Below, in pieces: positions 45,330 to 56,013 of a DNA stretch of 64,000 nt; positions within the stretch are counted from its first letter, which is position 1, and each line of letters starts with the position of its first letter. The stretch is from Begonia masoniana (Eukaryota; Streptophyta; Magnoliopsida; Cucurbitales; Begoniaceae). The translations under genes were made by a program, and so were the position numbers. The DNA is taken from positions 22,785,432 through 22,849,431 of the forward strand of contig CM039509.1 of NCBI GenBank assembly GCA_022432975.1. Reading direction: 5' to 3'. Below the pieces are notes generated by a model. It was not told the origin of the DNA and searched no databases. It saw only the letters and a program-made list of their open reading frames with translations.

Positions 45330-45559
45330 GTTCTGTATTAAAAAAAAAAATGTTTTATTTAAATTGTTTTCTTTATTAGTTAATTGTTTTAATTATTTAA
45401 GTTTATTGTTTTAGTAATTGTTTTAAATGGTTTACCAAACGAACTCCGATTTCTATTTCGATTTCGATTTTAATCAAGGTTTCCGCTTAAGTATAGTTAA
45501 AGTTAAAGAATGTTATAAAAAAAAAATGTGACATCACGGGTACGGGTCGCGACACAAGT

Positions 45560-46192
45560 GGACGATCTAACAAAGAAATTTTTATAGACTTTCTTTTTAT
45601 TAGATTTTTCATATCCTAACACTGCCTTGTCAAATGTAACTCTCTGACTGCCTAACAGCATATTTAAGTTCTTGCTACCGTTAGTAAATTTAAGAACTAT
45701 GTTATTCAAGTTCTCATTTCTACTCTTAAGATCATTTATTTCCTTTTCCTGCAAATTACATTTCTTAGTATGCTTTTTAACCAAGTTTGCATTTTCCTTC
45801 TTTAAAGAGTTGTATTTAGATTTAAGCATACTATATTGTTTAACTAAATCATTGAAAGCACCAATTAAGTCACCCTCATCATTTTCACTGTCACAAGAGG
45901 AATGACTAACCTCATCTTCATGTACCATGAAGCACAGGATGACAACTTCCTTGTCTTCTGAAGAAGTATCACTTTCACTGTCATCCCAAGTGGCCTTCAT
46001 TGCTCTCTTCTTGAATTTCTTGGGGCCTTTATTTGCTTGTGGACAATCAGCCTTGATGTGTCCTAGCTTCCCGCATTCAAAACAGGTAATTTCCTTATCC
46101 TTTTGAAATTTATCTCCCTTTGAGAATTTCCTCTCATTCATTCTTTTTCGTTGGAGGAATTTGCTAAACCTCCTCGCGATGAGAGCGATATT
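45560..46192 (-). pseudogene. Minus-strand Sirevirus gag, C-terminal part
   Basis: The minus strand (from about 46141) encodes a zinc knuckle CFECGKLGHIKADC, an acidic stretch, and a coiled coil (YNSLKKENANLVKKHTKKCN), ending at KKVYKNFF. It corresponds to the second half of the gag at 29307-30875. It is cut off on the 5' side by the Athila-like element and on the 3' side by the solo LTR. Confidence 0.82.
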
Positions 46193-47452
46193 TGATAAGT
46201 GTGTATTTTACACACTTTATTGTACTTTTTAATATTTGAATTGATAAGTTTTACTCAAGTATATGAAAGATTCTGATATGTTTGGTGTATGTGTGTAAAA
46301 AAATTGGAGAAATACAGGTTTTGAAAGCAAACCAGAGCAGAAGAGTTGTCGATCGATCGGCTACTTTAGGCGATCAATCGGCTATTTTTAATCCCAACCG
46401 TTCGGCTATTTTAATTGATGGAGGTGTTTGAATCTGGACCGTTGAAGCTGAACCATTAAAGTTTGTTTTAATCTCAGCCGTTGAAGATAATTGTGGGCTT
46501 CAGATTTGTGGGCTTCAGATTAATTAAAAAATTAGGTTAACTAACTAGAAGACAGAGCAGCCCCATTCAGACATTCAGACGGAAGAGGCGAGATAGAGAA
46601 ATTCATTTAGAGCAGCCCTAACGAGAGTCAAAGAAAGAGGCAAGCGAGAAGGAGACCGGAACCGAGCGAGAGCTTCTGGAACTGGATTTCAACATAGTTT
46701 TTCTTTCCTTTTCTTCTTTGCAACTATGAACCCCTTTATTATTATTATTTCTCTTTACTCTAGTATGAACTAATTTTCTTTTCTAGGGCTACGATGTAGC
46801 CGGATTATGAATATTTAGTATTTTCTTCAATTCAAGTTGTTGATTTTCTGTTTCAATATTGTGTTGAGTATTTTATTCTACTCTTAATGCTTGCTATTGC
46901 CTGATCAACAATAGCATGTTCGTAGGATTGTTTTGAGACCGAGAGGTGATAAATAATCGAGCACTGAATAATTTACCAGGAAAATGATCTTAGGCTAGAG
47001 ATAGCTAAGGCGTTCATGTGGTAGTATAATTTCTCATTCTTAATGTATTCAATTAATTTTTAGGATTTGAGACCGAGAAGTGATAACCCGTTAGTTGGAT
47101 AAGTTTGTCATTGCTCGAGAGAGATTGATAAATATTTTTGTGAAATTGCCATCAACACATAGAAATAGATATTAATGATTTGGATTAGGAAAACTAAATA
47201 GGATTAATTTAGGTGAAATTGGAAACCCTAGAGCTTTCTTATTATATTATTAAACTCGTTTAATTTCTGCTATTTAATTAAATTACTTTATTTTGTTATT
47301 TTAAATTCAAACTTATCAAAATCTCATATTTATTATAAACTAGAATTAATTTAGTTTAATCATTAATTAAAAAGTCCTCGTAGGTTCGACACTCTATTTA
47401 TCACTTTATTATTTGTTGCGACTCGTACACTTGTGAACTATTTTTCACAACA
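46193..47452 (+). repeat. 5' LTR of the Athila-like element
   Basis: 1,260 bp. It contains CGATCGATCGGC at about 46350 (the 3' LTR has the perfect palindrome GCCGATCGATCGGC at 51792-51805 and a further GCGATCGATCGGC). No obvious TATA box was identified by eye. Confidence 0.88.
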
Positions 47453-47565
47453 AGTTTTTGGCGCCGTTGCCGGTGACTTTATTATTAATATCGAATTAAT
47501 TATTTTTAGTTTTATTTTGAATTTATTTTATTTTATTTCTTTATTTTCGTGTTATTTTTAGGTGC

Positions 47566-49961
47566 ATGCGTAAAGAAAGAAACATTAATCTTCTCCCGCT
47601 TAATCTTGAGATTGAACGTATGTGTCGACAACATCATAAAGAGAGAAGAGAATTTATTCAACCAGCGCGTGCCATTATGGAGATAACGGGGAAGATAATA
47701 CTGAGAACCAGACCTTGCTGGATTATATTATACCTACTGTATCCGGAGTGCATTCAGCTATTCGGAAACCAGCCATCGCTACTAATTTTGAAATTAAGTC
47801 GGGCATCTTGCATATGATTCAACAATATCAGTTTAGTGGATTACCTTCTAAGGACCCCAAAGAACATATTGCAAATTTTTTGGAAGTATGCGACACTTTC
47901 AGATACCACAACGTGGGGGATGATGCTTTTAGGCTGCGTTTCTTTCCGTTCTCATTACGGGACCGTGCGAAGAGTTGGCTTAACTCTCTGCCAGCCAATT
48001 CTATTACTACATGGGAAGAATTATGCCAGAAGTTCCTTTCTAAATTTTTTTCCTTCGAGAAGACTGCTAAGCTCTGAAACAATATAATCAATTTCAGTCA
48101 ATTCGATGGGGAAACTCTATATGAGGCATGGACGAGATTCAAGGAGATGCTAAGAAAGTGTCCAAACCATGGCCTACCGATGTGGATGCATATTCAAACT
48201 TTCTATATGGGATTGTCAGCATCTACTAAAACTCTGGTAAATGCAGCTGCAGGTGGTGCTTTAATGAGAAAAACTGAAGAAGCTGCATATGATCTATTGG
48301 AGGAATTGTCACTTAATAATGACCAATGCCCTGTGGAAAGCACAATTATGAAGCGTACAACTAGTACCCCAGAGCTTGAAGCTATGAAAGCCTTAACACT
48401 ACAAGTTGCCTCATTGGCTAAACAGTTACAAGAATCTCATATGACGGCTAGTGTGGGGAAAGCGCCAATGGTTAATTGTCAATGGTGTCAGGGACCACAT
48501 CAAAGTGAAGAATGCCAAGTGGGAAATCCTATGTCGAATAAATCTGCAGAACAAGTTAACTACATGGGAAATTGTAATTGGCAAGCAAATCCTAACTCAA
48601 ATACTTATAATCCAGGGTGGCGACAACATCCTAATTTCTCATGAAGCAATTCCCAAAATGTTATGCCTATGCCTCACACATCGTAATCAGGTCCATCTCA
48701 ACAAGCTGAAAAGAAAAATGATCTCGAAGCAGCCCTTATGCAATTTATGACCGAAACCCATACAACGATGCAGAATCAATTGGCCCAAATTCGAAGTCTT
48801 GAGAATCAACTTGGCCAATTTTCTAGTATCATTAATGAAAGATCTCATGGTACACTACCTAACAATACTGAAGTAAATCCGAAAGAGTATTGTAATGAAA
48901 TTACAACTCAAAATGGAATAGTGATTGAGCCAGTGCAAACAGAGCCAAGTGTGCCTAAATTGGATAACGGGGGTTCAAGTGAAAATGAAGCTCAAAGGTC
49001 TCTACCATCTCATCCTTCGCCAATACAAGCAATTCCACCTCAAGTGCCGTTTCCACAAAGACTAAAGAATGTGAAGCTTGATAATCAGTTTTCTAAATCC
49101 CTTGATATCTTCAAAAAGCTTCACATCAACATTCCATTCGCCGAGGCCCTCGAGCAAATGCCTAAATATGCCAAATTTTTGAAAGATATTGTGTCTTATA
49201 AGCGTAAGATCGAAGACGGCAGTATGATTGCTTTGACGGAGGAATGCAGTGCTATTATTCAACAAAAGCTTCGACAAAAGTTGCAGGACCCAGGAAGTTT
49301 CACTATTCCATGTGAAATTGAGAAGACAATTTCTGAGCGGGCATTATGTGATTTGGGTGCTAGTATAAATTTAATGCCACTATCTATTTTTCAAAAACTT
49401 GGTCTTGGTGAAGCAAAGCCCACAAGTGTATTTCTACAGATGGTTGATCGCTCTATAAAACATTCGTAAGGGGTGATTGAAGATGTCCTTGTCAAAGTTG
49501 ACAAGTTTATTTTCCCCACTGATTTCTTGATTCTCGATATGGAGGAAGATAGTGGCATCCCAATAATATTAGGTCGACCATTCTTAGAAACAGGAGGAGC
49601 TGTAATTGATCTTAGAAAAGGGGAGCTCAAATTACAGGTACAAGATAAAGAAGTCACGTTCAAGGTGTATAAATCAATGGAGTTCCAAATACCTAGTGAG
49701 GACATATTTTGGGTGGAACTCCCTAACACTGTATCAAGGGAAGCTTCACGTCAACCAAGCGACTCTCTTGAGCTGAATGGGATGCAATACGTTGAAAATT
49801 TGGGGGAGTCGACATTACAGGTCATACCACCTATTAAGAAACCACCCGACTACAAAAAGCTTATGGCAAATGACAAGTTGGTAAATGGGCTACGATTGAC
49901 ACCATATTGGGACGATACAGTTGAAAATGCAAAGCCCATCATATATCTCGACCCAACATGA
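47566..49961 (+). pseudogene. Athila-like gag-protease frame with four nonsense codons
   Basis: The main frame runs from about 47670 to TGA 49959-49961. It carries Retrotrans_gag landmarks ([60 protein letters not shown]), a Cys/His cluster (CQWCQGPHQSEEC), long Gln-rich coils, and a protease region (ALCDLGASINLMPLSIFQKL; DSGIPIILGRPFLETGGAVI). The upstream piece from ATG 47566 is in another frame, so a frame change lies near 47680. In-frame stops are at 48075 (TGA), 48642 (TGA), 48684 (TAA) and 49467 (TAA). The product type is Gag plus aspartic protease; no polymerase follows. Confidence 0.85.
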
Positions 49962-51636
49962 AGAAGAATGATGTCGGGCTGTCGACAATAAATACAAGCG
50001 CTTGGTGGGAGGTAACCCTCCCAAGTATCCTTTTTAGTTTGTTATTTCAATTTTTGTGTGCATTAGTTTTGGTTATTTTTATTTTTATTTTATTTCATTT
50101 CATTATTATTATTATTATTATTTTTTTAGAATTAAAAAAAAAAGCTTCTTGATAGATTGCTCCTTCGATCGAAGCTCCACAACGCTGACAACCAGCCCGA
50201 GACGTTATTAGGTACGCTACTTTTACCCTATTTTTTTTTTACGTTGAGGACAATTTTTGTTTTAAGTTTGGGAGTGATTTTAGCGTATCTTAGTACTGTG
50301 CTATATTTTGGTATTGCAATCTGAAATTTTGTTTAGGTGTTAATGATTGAAATTCTGAATAAATTCATGCTTTAGCTTCTTGAAAAATGCTGAGTAAAAG
50401 ATTGGTTTGTATTAGTTTACATTGACTTGAGCTTACAAAGTTAGACTCAGCAACCATGAGCACATTTTTATTCTTGTTTGATTTGTTCTGTTGGTGTCAC
50501 ATTCATGTAGTCTACATATATCGAAGCCCAAACACAGTAAAGGAGTAAACGAGTGTAAACACGGGAGGGAGTAGCTCCAGAAAAACTTAACGAGTGCTAG
50601 TAAGTAAAATCCTTCTTGGTTTTGCCTAACATCCACGAATGCGAATTGAAATTTTTCAGAACTAAGAGAATGACTTAGGCCATCATTGGACCGTTTGAGC
50701 CTTTTTAGCTTACCATATTGTGTCATTTAATGACATCCATAGTCACCCTTTTGAGCCTATTATTTACCATTTAATTGTGTCTATTTTACCCTAACCACAT
50801 ATATTTGTCTACCTTTTCTAAAGAGCACAGGGTTTATTGATATATTTGAAGGAGAGTAGGAGAATGTAGCGGTGAGGATGAAAAAAAAACTCCTTTGTCA
50901 TTTGTTAATTTATTTTTAAGTTGCTTTGTTATTATTAGTCTGAGTTGCAAAAAAAAAAAAAATGGAAGTTAAGTTTTATTTTCAAGCTTATTGTATTTAT
51001 GTTATGACAAATGAGTTTATCTGAGTGGTATTGAACGAACCAAATTTGGGGGTGAGAGATCAAAAGAAAGCTTGAGCGAGTTCAATGAGTGAGCGAGTGC
51101 TAAGAAGAAAATATTGAGTTGGTGACATAAGGAAGGATGGGGTGTGCTCTGATTACTAGTTTGTATCCATAAAATTCCTACCATTTTAACCCAGCCTTAC
51201 ATTACAAGCTTTTAAAGACCTATTGACTCTCGTTTTGATTTATGGAGATTAGCTATTAGTTGGATAGTGGGCAAAGCCGATAAACGATTAAAGTGAATGG
51301 AGTGATCCCAAGTGAGCTAAGAGTGTATTCATTTCCCGTAGCTATGTTAGTTGGTCTAGCAGTTAGAGAAAAATAAGAATGAACACACACATGCGAGGAT
51401 TTCTAAGTAAGCGAATGTCAATGCGCTGATATAAGTTAATTCTTTTGCAAAGTGTTAATCTTGATGGCTTTAGTATGAATTGTTCAAACTAAGACGAAGT
51501 ACCAAAAACTTTGATGAGGATTGCTTTACCATTATATTGTATTGTGCATATTATATGAGGTTGGATTATATATCTGTTGAAATTTTTGCTTAGTTTTGGT
51601 TGCTTGAGGACAAGCTTACATTCAAATTTGGGGGTG
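49962..51636. other. Non-coding 3' region of the Athila-like element
   Basis: No RT or integrase motif in any frame. It contains an (ATT)n tract (50104-50125), poly-A runs, phrases such as AAGTTTGGGAGTG and CAAATTTGGGGGTG that typically flank the 3' end of Athila/Tat elements, and the terminal PPT before 51637. Confidence 0.7.
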
Positions 51637-52881
51637 TGATAAGTGTGTATTTTACACACTTTATTCTACTTTTTAATACTTGAATTAATAAGTTTTACTC
51701 AAGTATATGAAAGATTCTGATATGTTTGGTGCAAGTGTGTAGAAAAATTGGAGAAATACAGGTTTTGAAAACAAACCAGAGCAGAATAGTTGCCGATCGA
51801 TCGGCTACTTTAGGCGATCGATCGGCTATTTTTAATCCTAACCATTCGACTATTTTAATTGATGGAGGTGTTTGAATCTGGACCGTTGAAGCTGAACCAT
51901 TAAAGTTTGTTTTAATCTCAGCCGTTGAAGATAATTGTGGGCTTCAGATTAATTAAAAAATTAGGTTAACTAACTAGAAGACAGAGCAGCCCGATTCAGA
52001 TATTCAGACGGAAGAGGCGAGATAGAGAGATTCATTCAGAGCAGCCCTAGCGAGAGACAAAGAAGGAGGCAAGCGAGATGGAGACCGGAACCGAGCGAGA
52101 GCTTCTGGAACTGGATTTCAGCATAGTTTTTCTTTCCCTTTCTTCTTTGCAACTATGAACCCCTTTATTATTATTGTTTCTCTTTACTCTAGTATGAACT
52201 AATTTTCTTTTCTAGGGCTACGATGTAACCAGATTATGAATATTTAGTATTTTTTTCAATTCAAGTTGTTGATTTTCTGTTTTAATATTGTGTTGAGTAT
52301 TTTATTCTACTCTTAATGTTTGCTTTTGCCTGATCAACAATAGCATGTTCGTAGGATTGTTTTGAGACCGAGAGGTGATAAATAATCGAGCACTAAATAA
52401 TTTACCAGGAAAATGATCTTAGGCTAGAGATAGCTAAGGCGTTCATGTGGTAGTATAATTTCTCATTCTTAATGTATTCAATTAATTTTTAGGGTTTGAG
52501 ACCGATAGGTGATAACCCGTTAGTTGGATAAGTTTGTCATTGCTAGAGAGAGATTGATAAATATTTTTGTAAAGTTGCCATCAACACATAGAAATTGAAA
52601 TTAATGATTTGGATTAGGAAAATTAAATAGAATTAATTTAGGTGAAATCGGAAACCCTAGAGCTTTCTTATTATATTATTAAACACGTTTAATTTCTGTT
52701 ATTTAATTAAATTACTTTATTTTATTATTTTAAATTCAAACTTATCAAAATCTCGTATTCATTATAAACTAGAATTAATTTAGTTTGATCATTAATTAAA
52801 AAGTCCTTGTGGGTTTGACAGTATATTTGTCACTTTATTACTTGTTGCGACTCATACACTTGCGAACTATTTTTCACAATA
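51637..52881 (+). repeat. 3' LTR of the Athila-like element
   Basis: 1,245 bp, aligned to 46193-47452 with scattered substitutions and a small deletion of the repeated phrase GTGGGCTTCAGATT. Confidence 0.88.
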
Positions 52882-52886
52882 ATATT

Positions 52887-53328
52887 CTCATCATCAACTT
52901 CTTCCTCGGATTCATCTTGCTTGCTTGATGAGATTTTGAGAGCAATATCTCTTCTTTTGGAGGTTTCTTTTTCTTTGAGATACTCTTTCTCGTTAGCTCT
53001 CATTGTGATCTCATGCGTCATGAGAGATTCGATGAGTTCTTCAAGCTTCATCACTTTGAGATCTTTTGCTTCTTGGATGACTGTCACCTTGGGTTGCCAT
53101 CCTCTTGGTAGACACCTCAGAATCTTCCTAACTAACTCTTCATTTGAATAAACTTTACTAAGAACTTTTAAACTATTAGTAACGTTAGTAAAACGAGTAA
53201 ACATAGAAGAAATAAACTCATCATTTTCTATTGAAAATAATTCATATTCATGCACAAACATACTCAATTTACTTTCTTTTACTTGATTTGTTCCCTCGTG
53301 TGTAATTTCAAGTAAATGCCATATTTCT
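52887..53328 (-). pseudogene. Minus-strand Sirevirus gag, middle part
   Basis: The minus strand encodes EIWHLLEITHEGTNQVKESK, LVRKILRCLPRGWQPKVTVI, MKLEELIESLMTHEITMRAN and an acidic run. It matches residues about 110-260 of the plus-strand gag and keeps Trp where that copy has a stop. It is interrupted at 53328 by an LTR. Confidence 0.82.
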
Positions 53329-53667
53329 TGTAATACCTGGATTTTTGGGACTATGGATTTCATTTAGGGATCTCTAATTTTATCGTATAGTGTTTCTAAT
53401 TCGTAGAATTAATAAGTTTAGCCCAATTGGCAAGCGAAAAATTTTATTGGGACCCCGAGGATTTTTGAGAAATTTTAGAGATTTAATAATATTTTGGGAG
53501 AAATCAAATCATAGCTTAATTAATGGGGTTATGTAAATAAATATTAGGGAGGGTGTTCTGGTAATTTTCACAAGGAAATTAATTAAAAACCTAAAACTCA
53601 CAATTTTCCCTCATTTCTCCCCCATGATTTCTCCTTCCTTGGCGGCTCTCTCCCTCCTTCCCTCGAC
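53329..53667 (+). repeat. LTR start of a gypsy element, cut by another insertion
   Basis: Begins TGTAATACCTGGATTTTTGG inside the Sirevirus gag; the left flanking pentamer is TTTCT. Only 339 bp are visible before the next LTR starts at 53668. The rest should lie beyond the right edge of the window. Confidence 0.6.
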
Positions 53668-53872
53668 TGTAACACCCGAGATTAAATTTAAAAGAATAAT
53701 AAAATATGTTGTTTTAAGTAATTGAGTTTTAATTAATTGGAATGTAAAGTAAATAAATTTGATTGAAATTAAGCCGAGGGTTAGGTTAAATTAATAACGA
53801 GATTTAACGAAATTCAAAATGGTCGAAAACACGGGAGGTTAAAACGGTAAATGAAGATTTAATTAATGGTTA

Positions 53873-53873
53873 G

Positions 53874-53912
<39 letters not shown>
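53873..53912. repeat. (ATT)n microsatellite
   Basis: About a dozen TTA/ATT units ending in AATAATAATTA. Confidence 0.9.
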
Positions 53913-54835
53913 AATAATTATAAAACATAAAACAACAGAATGGCCGAAGCCATTCTGTTGCTCGATTTCCCGAGCGCGAGGGCAGGGCAGGGGAGAGGGC
54001 GAGGCGCGAGCGACGAAGGCGACGGCCGATCACTGCCGTGGTTCCGGCCAGACAACGTCGACGGCGTCTAGGGCTGCTATTTTCGCCGACGCCGCGCACA
54101 AATCGATCGGTATGCATAATTTTTCCCTCTGTTTTTGCTCTGTTCGTGGCCGAGGGTGAGGAGCGAGTTTGTGCTCCGATCACCGGCCAATTTTGGGAGC
54201 TCTCGGCATGGGTTTGCCGACCCTTGGACCAGCAATGGTCGCCGAGTTGTGGGAAGCTCAATTTGAGCGTAAAACAGTGAAGCCCTCTTTAGGGCATTTT
54301 GGGTTTTTGCTTGTAGTTTGAGATTTTTGGTTAGTTTATGCTAATTGAGGGTATAGGTGGTTGATTGGTGAGGAATTGAGTGAGAATTGATGGAAAATCA
54401 GAAAGGGGAATTTTTCGGGTGAAGGGGCAGTTTGAGTTTTCTGATTTTTGACCTAGCTAGGGTCGTTTGTTTTCAAATTCCTTTTGGCAGGTTAAAATAG
54501 GTTATTAGAGGAGTACGTGGCCGCTTGAATCGTTCGATTCCGATATCCGACGCAAAAGTTACGCGCGTTTGAAGTTCGGGTTGGTTTTTACCGAAATCAA
54601 ATTGGTGGCCCATTTAGTTAGGCTTTCATTGGATTAGGTTAAAAATAATAGTTTGAGAGTAAGTTGGTGTATGTAGGCTTAATTTTAAAGAAGTTTGAAT
54701 CGTTGTAGTTAGAGTTAGTTTAAATATTCTTTAGAAGTGAATAGTGATGCTTAAGTGAATTTTTGTGAATGTGATAGGTTATCGAGTTGGGAAATGTACA
54801 TAGCCAAAGCGAGTAAGTGCGGTGCCAGAGTTCAG

Positions 54836-55854
54836 GTAAGTAGAGGACGTTATGTTTTGCCTTCGGGTCTACACCACGGAACGGTAGGGAATTGTTGTTG
54901 GTTGATTTCTTTGCTTTGTTTGAATTGTTAGTTGGTTGCTTTACTTGGTTTGGTTGTATGGTGGCCCTGTATTGTTCTGGTTGTGTGGTTGACCTGTATT
55001 GTTTGATAGTTGTGTTGTTTTGTATTACGTAGTGTGGAACTGACATTCTTGGCTGTTGTTTGGTGTTTGAGTGTTGTGTTATTGTTTGGAGTTTGTTTGG
55101 GTGTTTGAGTTTTGAGTGTTGTGTGAGTAGCATGAAATGTATAAGAAAAGCACTAGAGAGTGAACGCCTCGTCGTTAAAGTGCAAGAGCACCAGAGGGTT
55201 TAACGTCTCGTCGTTAACGGGCTGAGAGTATGCACTACGGGAGTTGAACGCCCTCGTCGTTAAAGTGCAAGAGCGCCAGAGGGTTTAACGTCTCGTCGTT
55301 AAACGTGCTAGAGAGTATGCACTAGGGAGTTGAACGCCTCGTCGTTAAAGTCCAAGAGCACCAGAGGGTTTAACGTCTCGTCGTTAAGGTGCTAGAGAGT
55401 ATGCACTAGGGAGTTGAACGCCTCGTCGTTAAAGTGCAAGAGCACCAGAGGGTTTAACGTCTCGTCGTTAACGTGCTAGAGAGTATGCACTAGGGAGTTG
55501 AACGCCTCGTCGTTAAAGTGCAAGAGCACTAGAGGGTTTAACGTCTCGTCGTTAACGTGCATGAGTAAGAAAGCAGCAGAGTGAGTAGAATTGGCATGTG
55601 TGAGGGGGTTGTGCTGGTGTTTTTGAGTTGAGTTGTCGTGTTATGTTGCATGGGTTGGGATTGTAGTCGGTTAAAGAGTAAGGCATCCTTTTTGGGTGCG
55701 GGAAATTGTGTTGTGCTGTTGTGGGGTTGCGTTGTGTCGTTGTGTTGTTTGATTGTTTTGTTCAGTGTTGTGTGTAGCTTGTATTTTATCTAGTCGTATT
55801 TGTTAATCCCTATTTGCTAAGCGTAAGCTTACGTGTGTGTGTTCTATGGTGTAG
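54836..55854 (+). other. Intron-like module in LTR 53668
   Basis: Donor TTCAG/GTAAGT-like (GTAAGTAGAGG) at 54836, GCC-TTCG-GGT stem-loop (54859-54868), arm CTACACCACGGAAC (54869-54882), the 84-bp minisatellite, hairpin TAAGC-GTAA-GCTTA (55818-55831, a GNRA-type loop), acceptor TATGGTGTAG ending at 55854. Confidence 0.58.
55140..55565 (+). repeat. 84-bp minisatellite, about five copies
   Basis: GAGTTGAACGCC starts at 55241, 55327, 55411 and 55495 (spacing 84-86), with a partial unit before. Each unit has two CTCGTCGTTAA words, one after GAACGC and one after TTTAACGT. Confidence 0.9.
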
Positions 55855-56013
55855 GTAACGACGCGGGTACAGGTGAGCTATGTGAGTCAGCCAAGACTTG
55901 GGAAAAGTCGGAGATGCACGGGGCGTGCCGGTGCGGGCAGTTGTCGGGGCGACTCCACCATGGTCTTTGGGGAATGTGGGCTTTGTCCTTTGGTAGTTTG
56001 TTGTAAATGTCTG

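Larger units (their letters stand above)
43081..45554 (+). mobile_element. Tekay-type gypsy solo LTR (plus), CAAGT TSD
   Basis: 2,474 bp, TGTAACACCCGAG...GGGTCGCGACA, TSD CAAGT (43076-43080 and 45555-45559). It sits between the gag and protease of the minus-strand Sirevirus. It carries the intron-like module, a 22-26-bp TGTATGTTTCTCACGGGG repeat (44215-44355), GATCGATC palindromes (45030, 45052, 45123) and a hairpin array (45218-45329). Confidence 0.93.
46193..52881 (+). mobile_element. Athila-like gag-protease-only LTR element, ATATT TSD
   Basis: 6,689 bp, LTRs 46193-47452 and 51637-52881 (TGATAAGTGTG...CACAACA; the last CA is TA in the 3' copy), TSD ATATT (46188-46192 and 52882-52886). The PBS is tRNA-Asp type, TGGCGCCGTTGCC at 47459-47471. 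There is one gag-protease frame, then 1.7 kb without coding. RT, RNase H and integrase are absent. The 3' LTR follows the purine tract TTTGGGGGTG. It inserted into the minus-strand Sirevirus gag. Confidence 0.9.
27673..53328 (-). mobile_element. Minus-strand Sirevirus, truncated and multiply interrupted
   Basis: Its 3' LTR is at the left (27673-27903 plus 40827-41579; about 984 bp once the nested element is removed) and starts TGTTGACTTAATTAGTG on the minus strand. Internal sequence 41580-53328 carries, in minus-strand order, gag (53328-52887, then 46192-45555), protease/integrase (43080 to about 41716), then jumps straight to the purine tracts. Reverse transcriptase and RNase H are deleted. 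Four insertions break it: 27904-40821, 43081-45554, 46193-52881 and 53329 onwards. Its 5' LTR is not in the window. It inserted into the TNT1-like gag; the left flanking pentamer is AAGAG. Confidence 0.82.
53668..56013 (+). repeat. Second gypsy LTR, interrupted at 56013
   Basis: Begins TGTAACACCCGAGATTAAA. At least 2,346 bp is visible, with no terminal ...ACA before the Tekay element starts at 56014. It carries an (ATT)n tract, a GC-rich CG-dense segment (53960-54110), the intron-like module and an 84-bp minisatellite. The left flank is TCGAC; its partner is outside the window. Confidence 0.7.

Noticed and set aside
45072..45414. Several overlapping open frames on both strands rich in RHNLWRPGAT-type repeats
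   Set aside because: They are translations of the GTGGCGCC hairpin array in all frames, not genes.
53866..54280. Open frames in the CG-dense stretch of LTR 53668
   Set aside because: High GC lowers stop frequency on both strands. No recognisable domain is present, and the stretch is inside an LTR.
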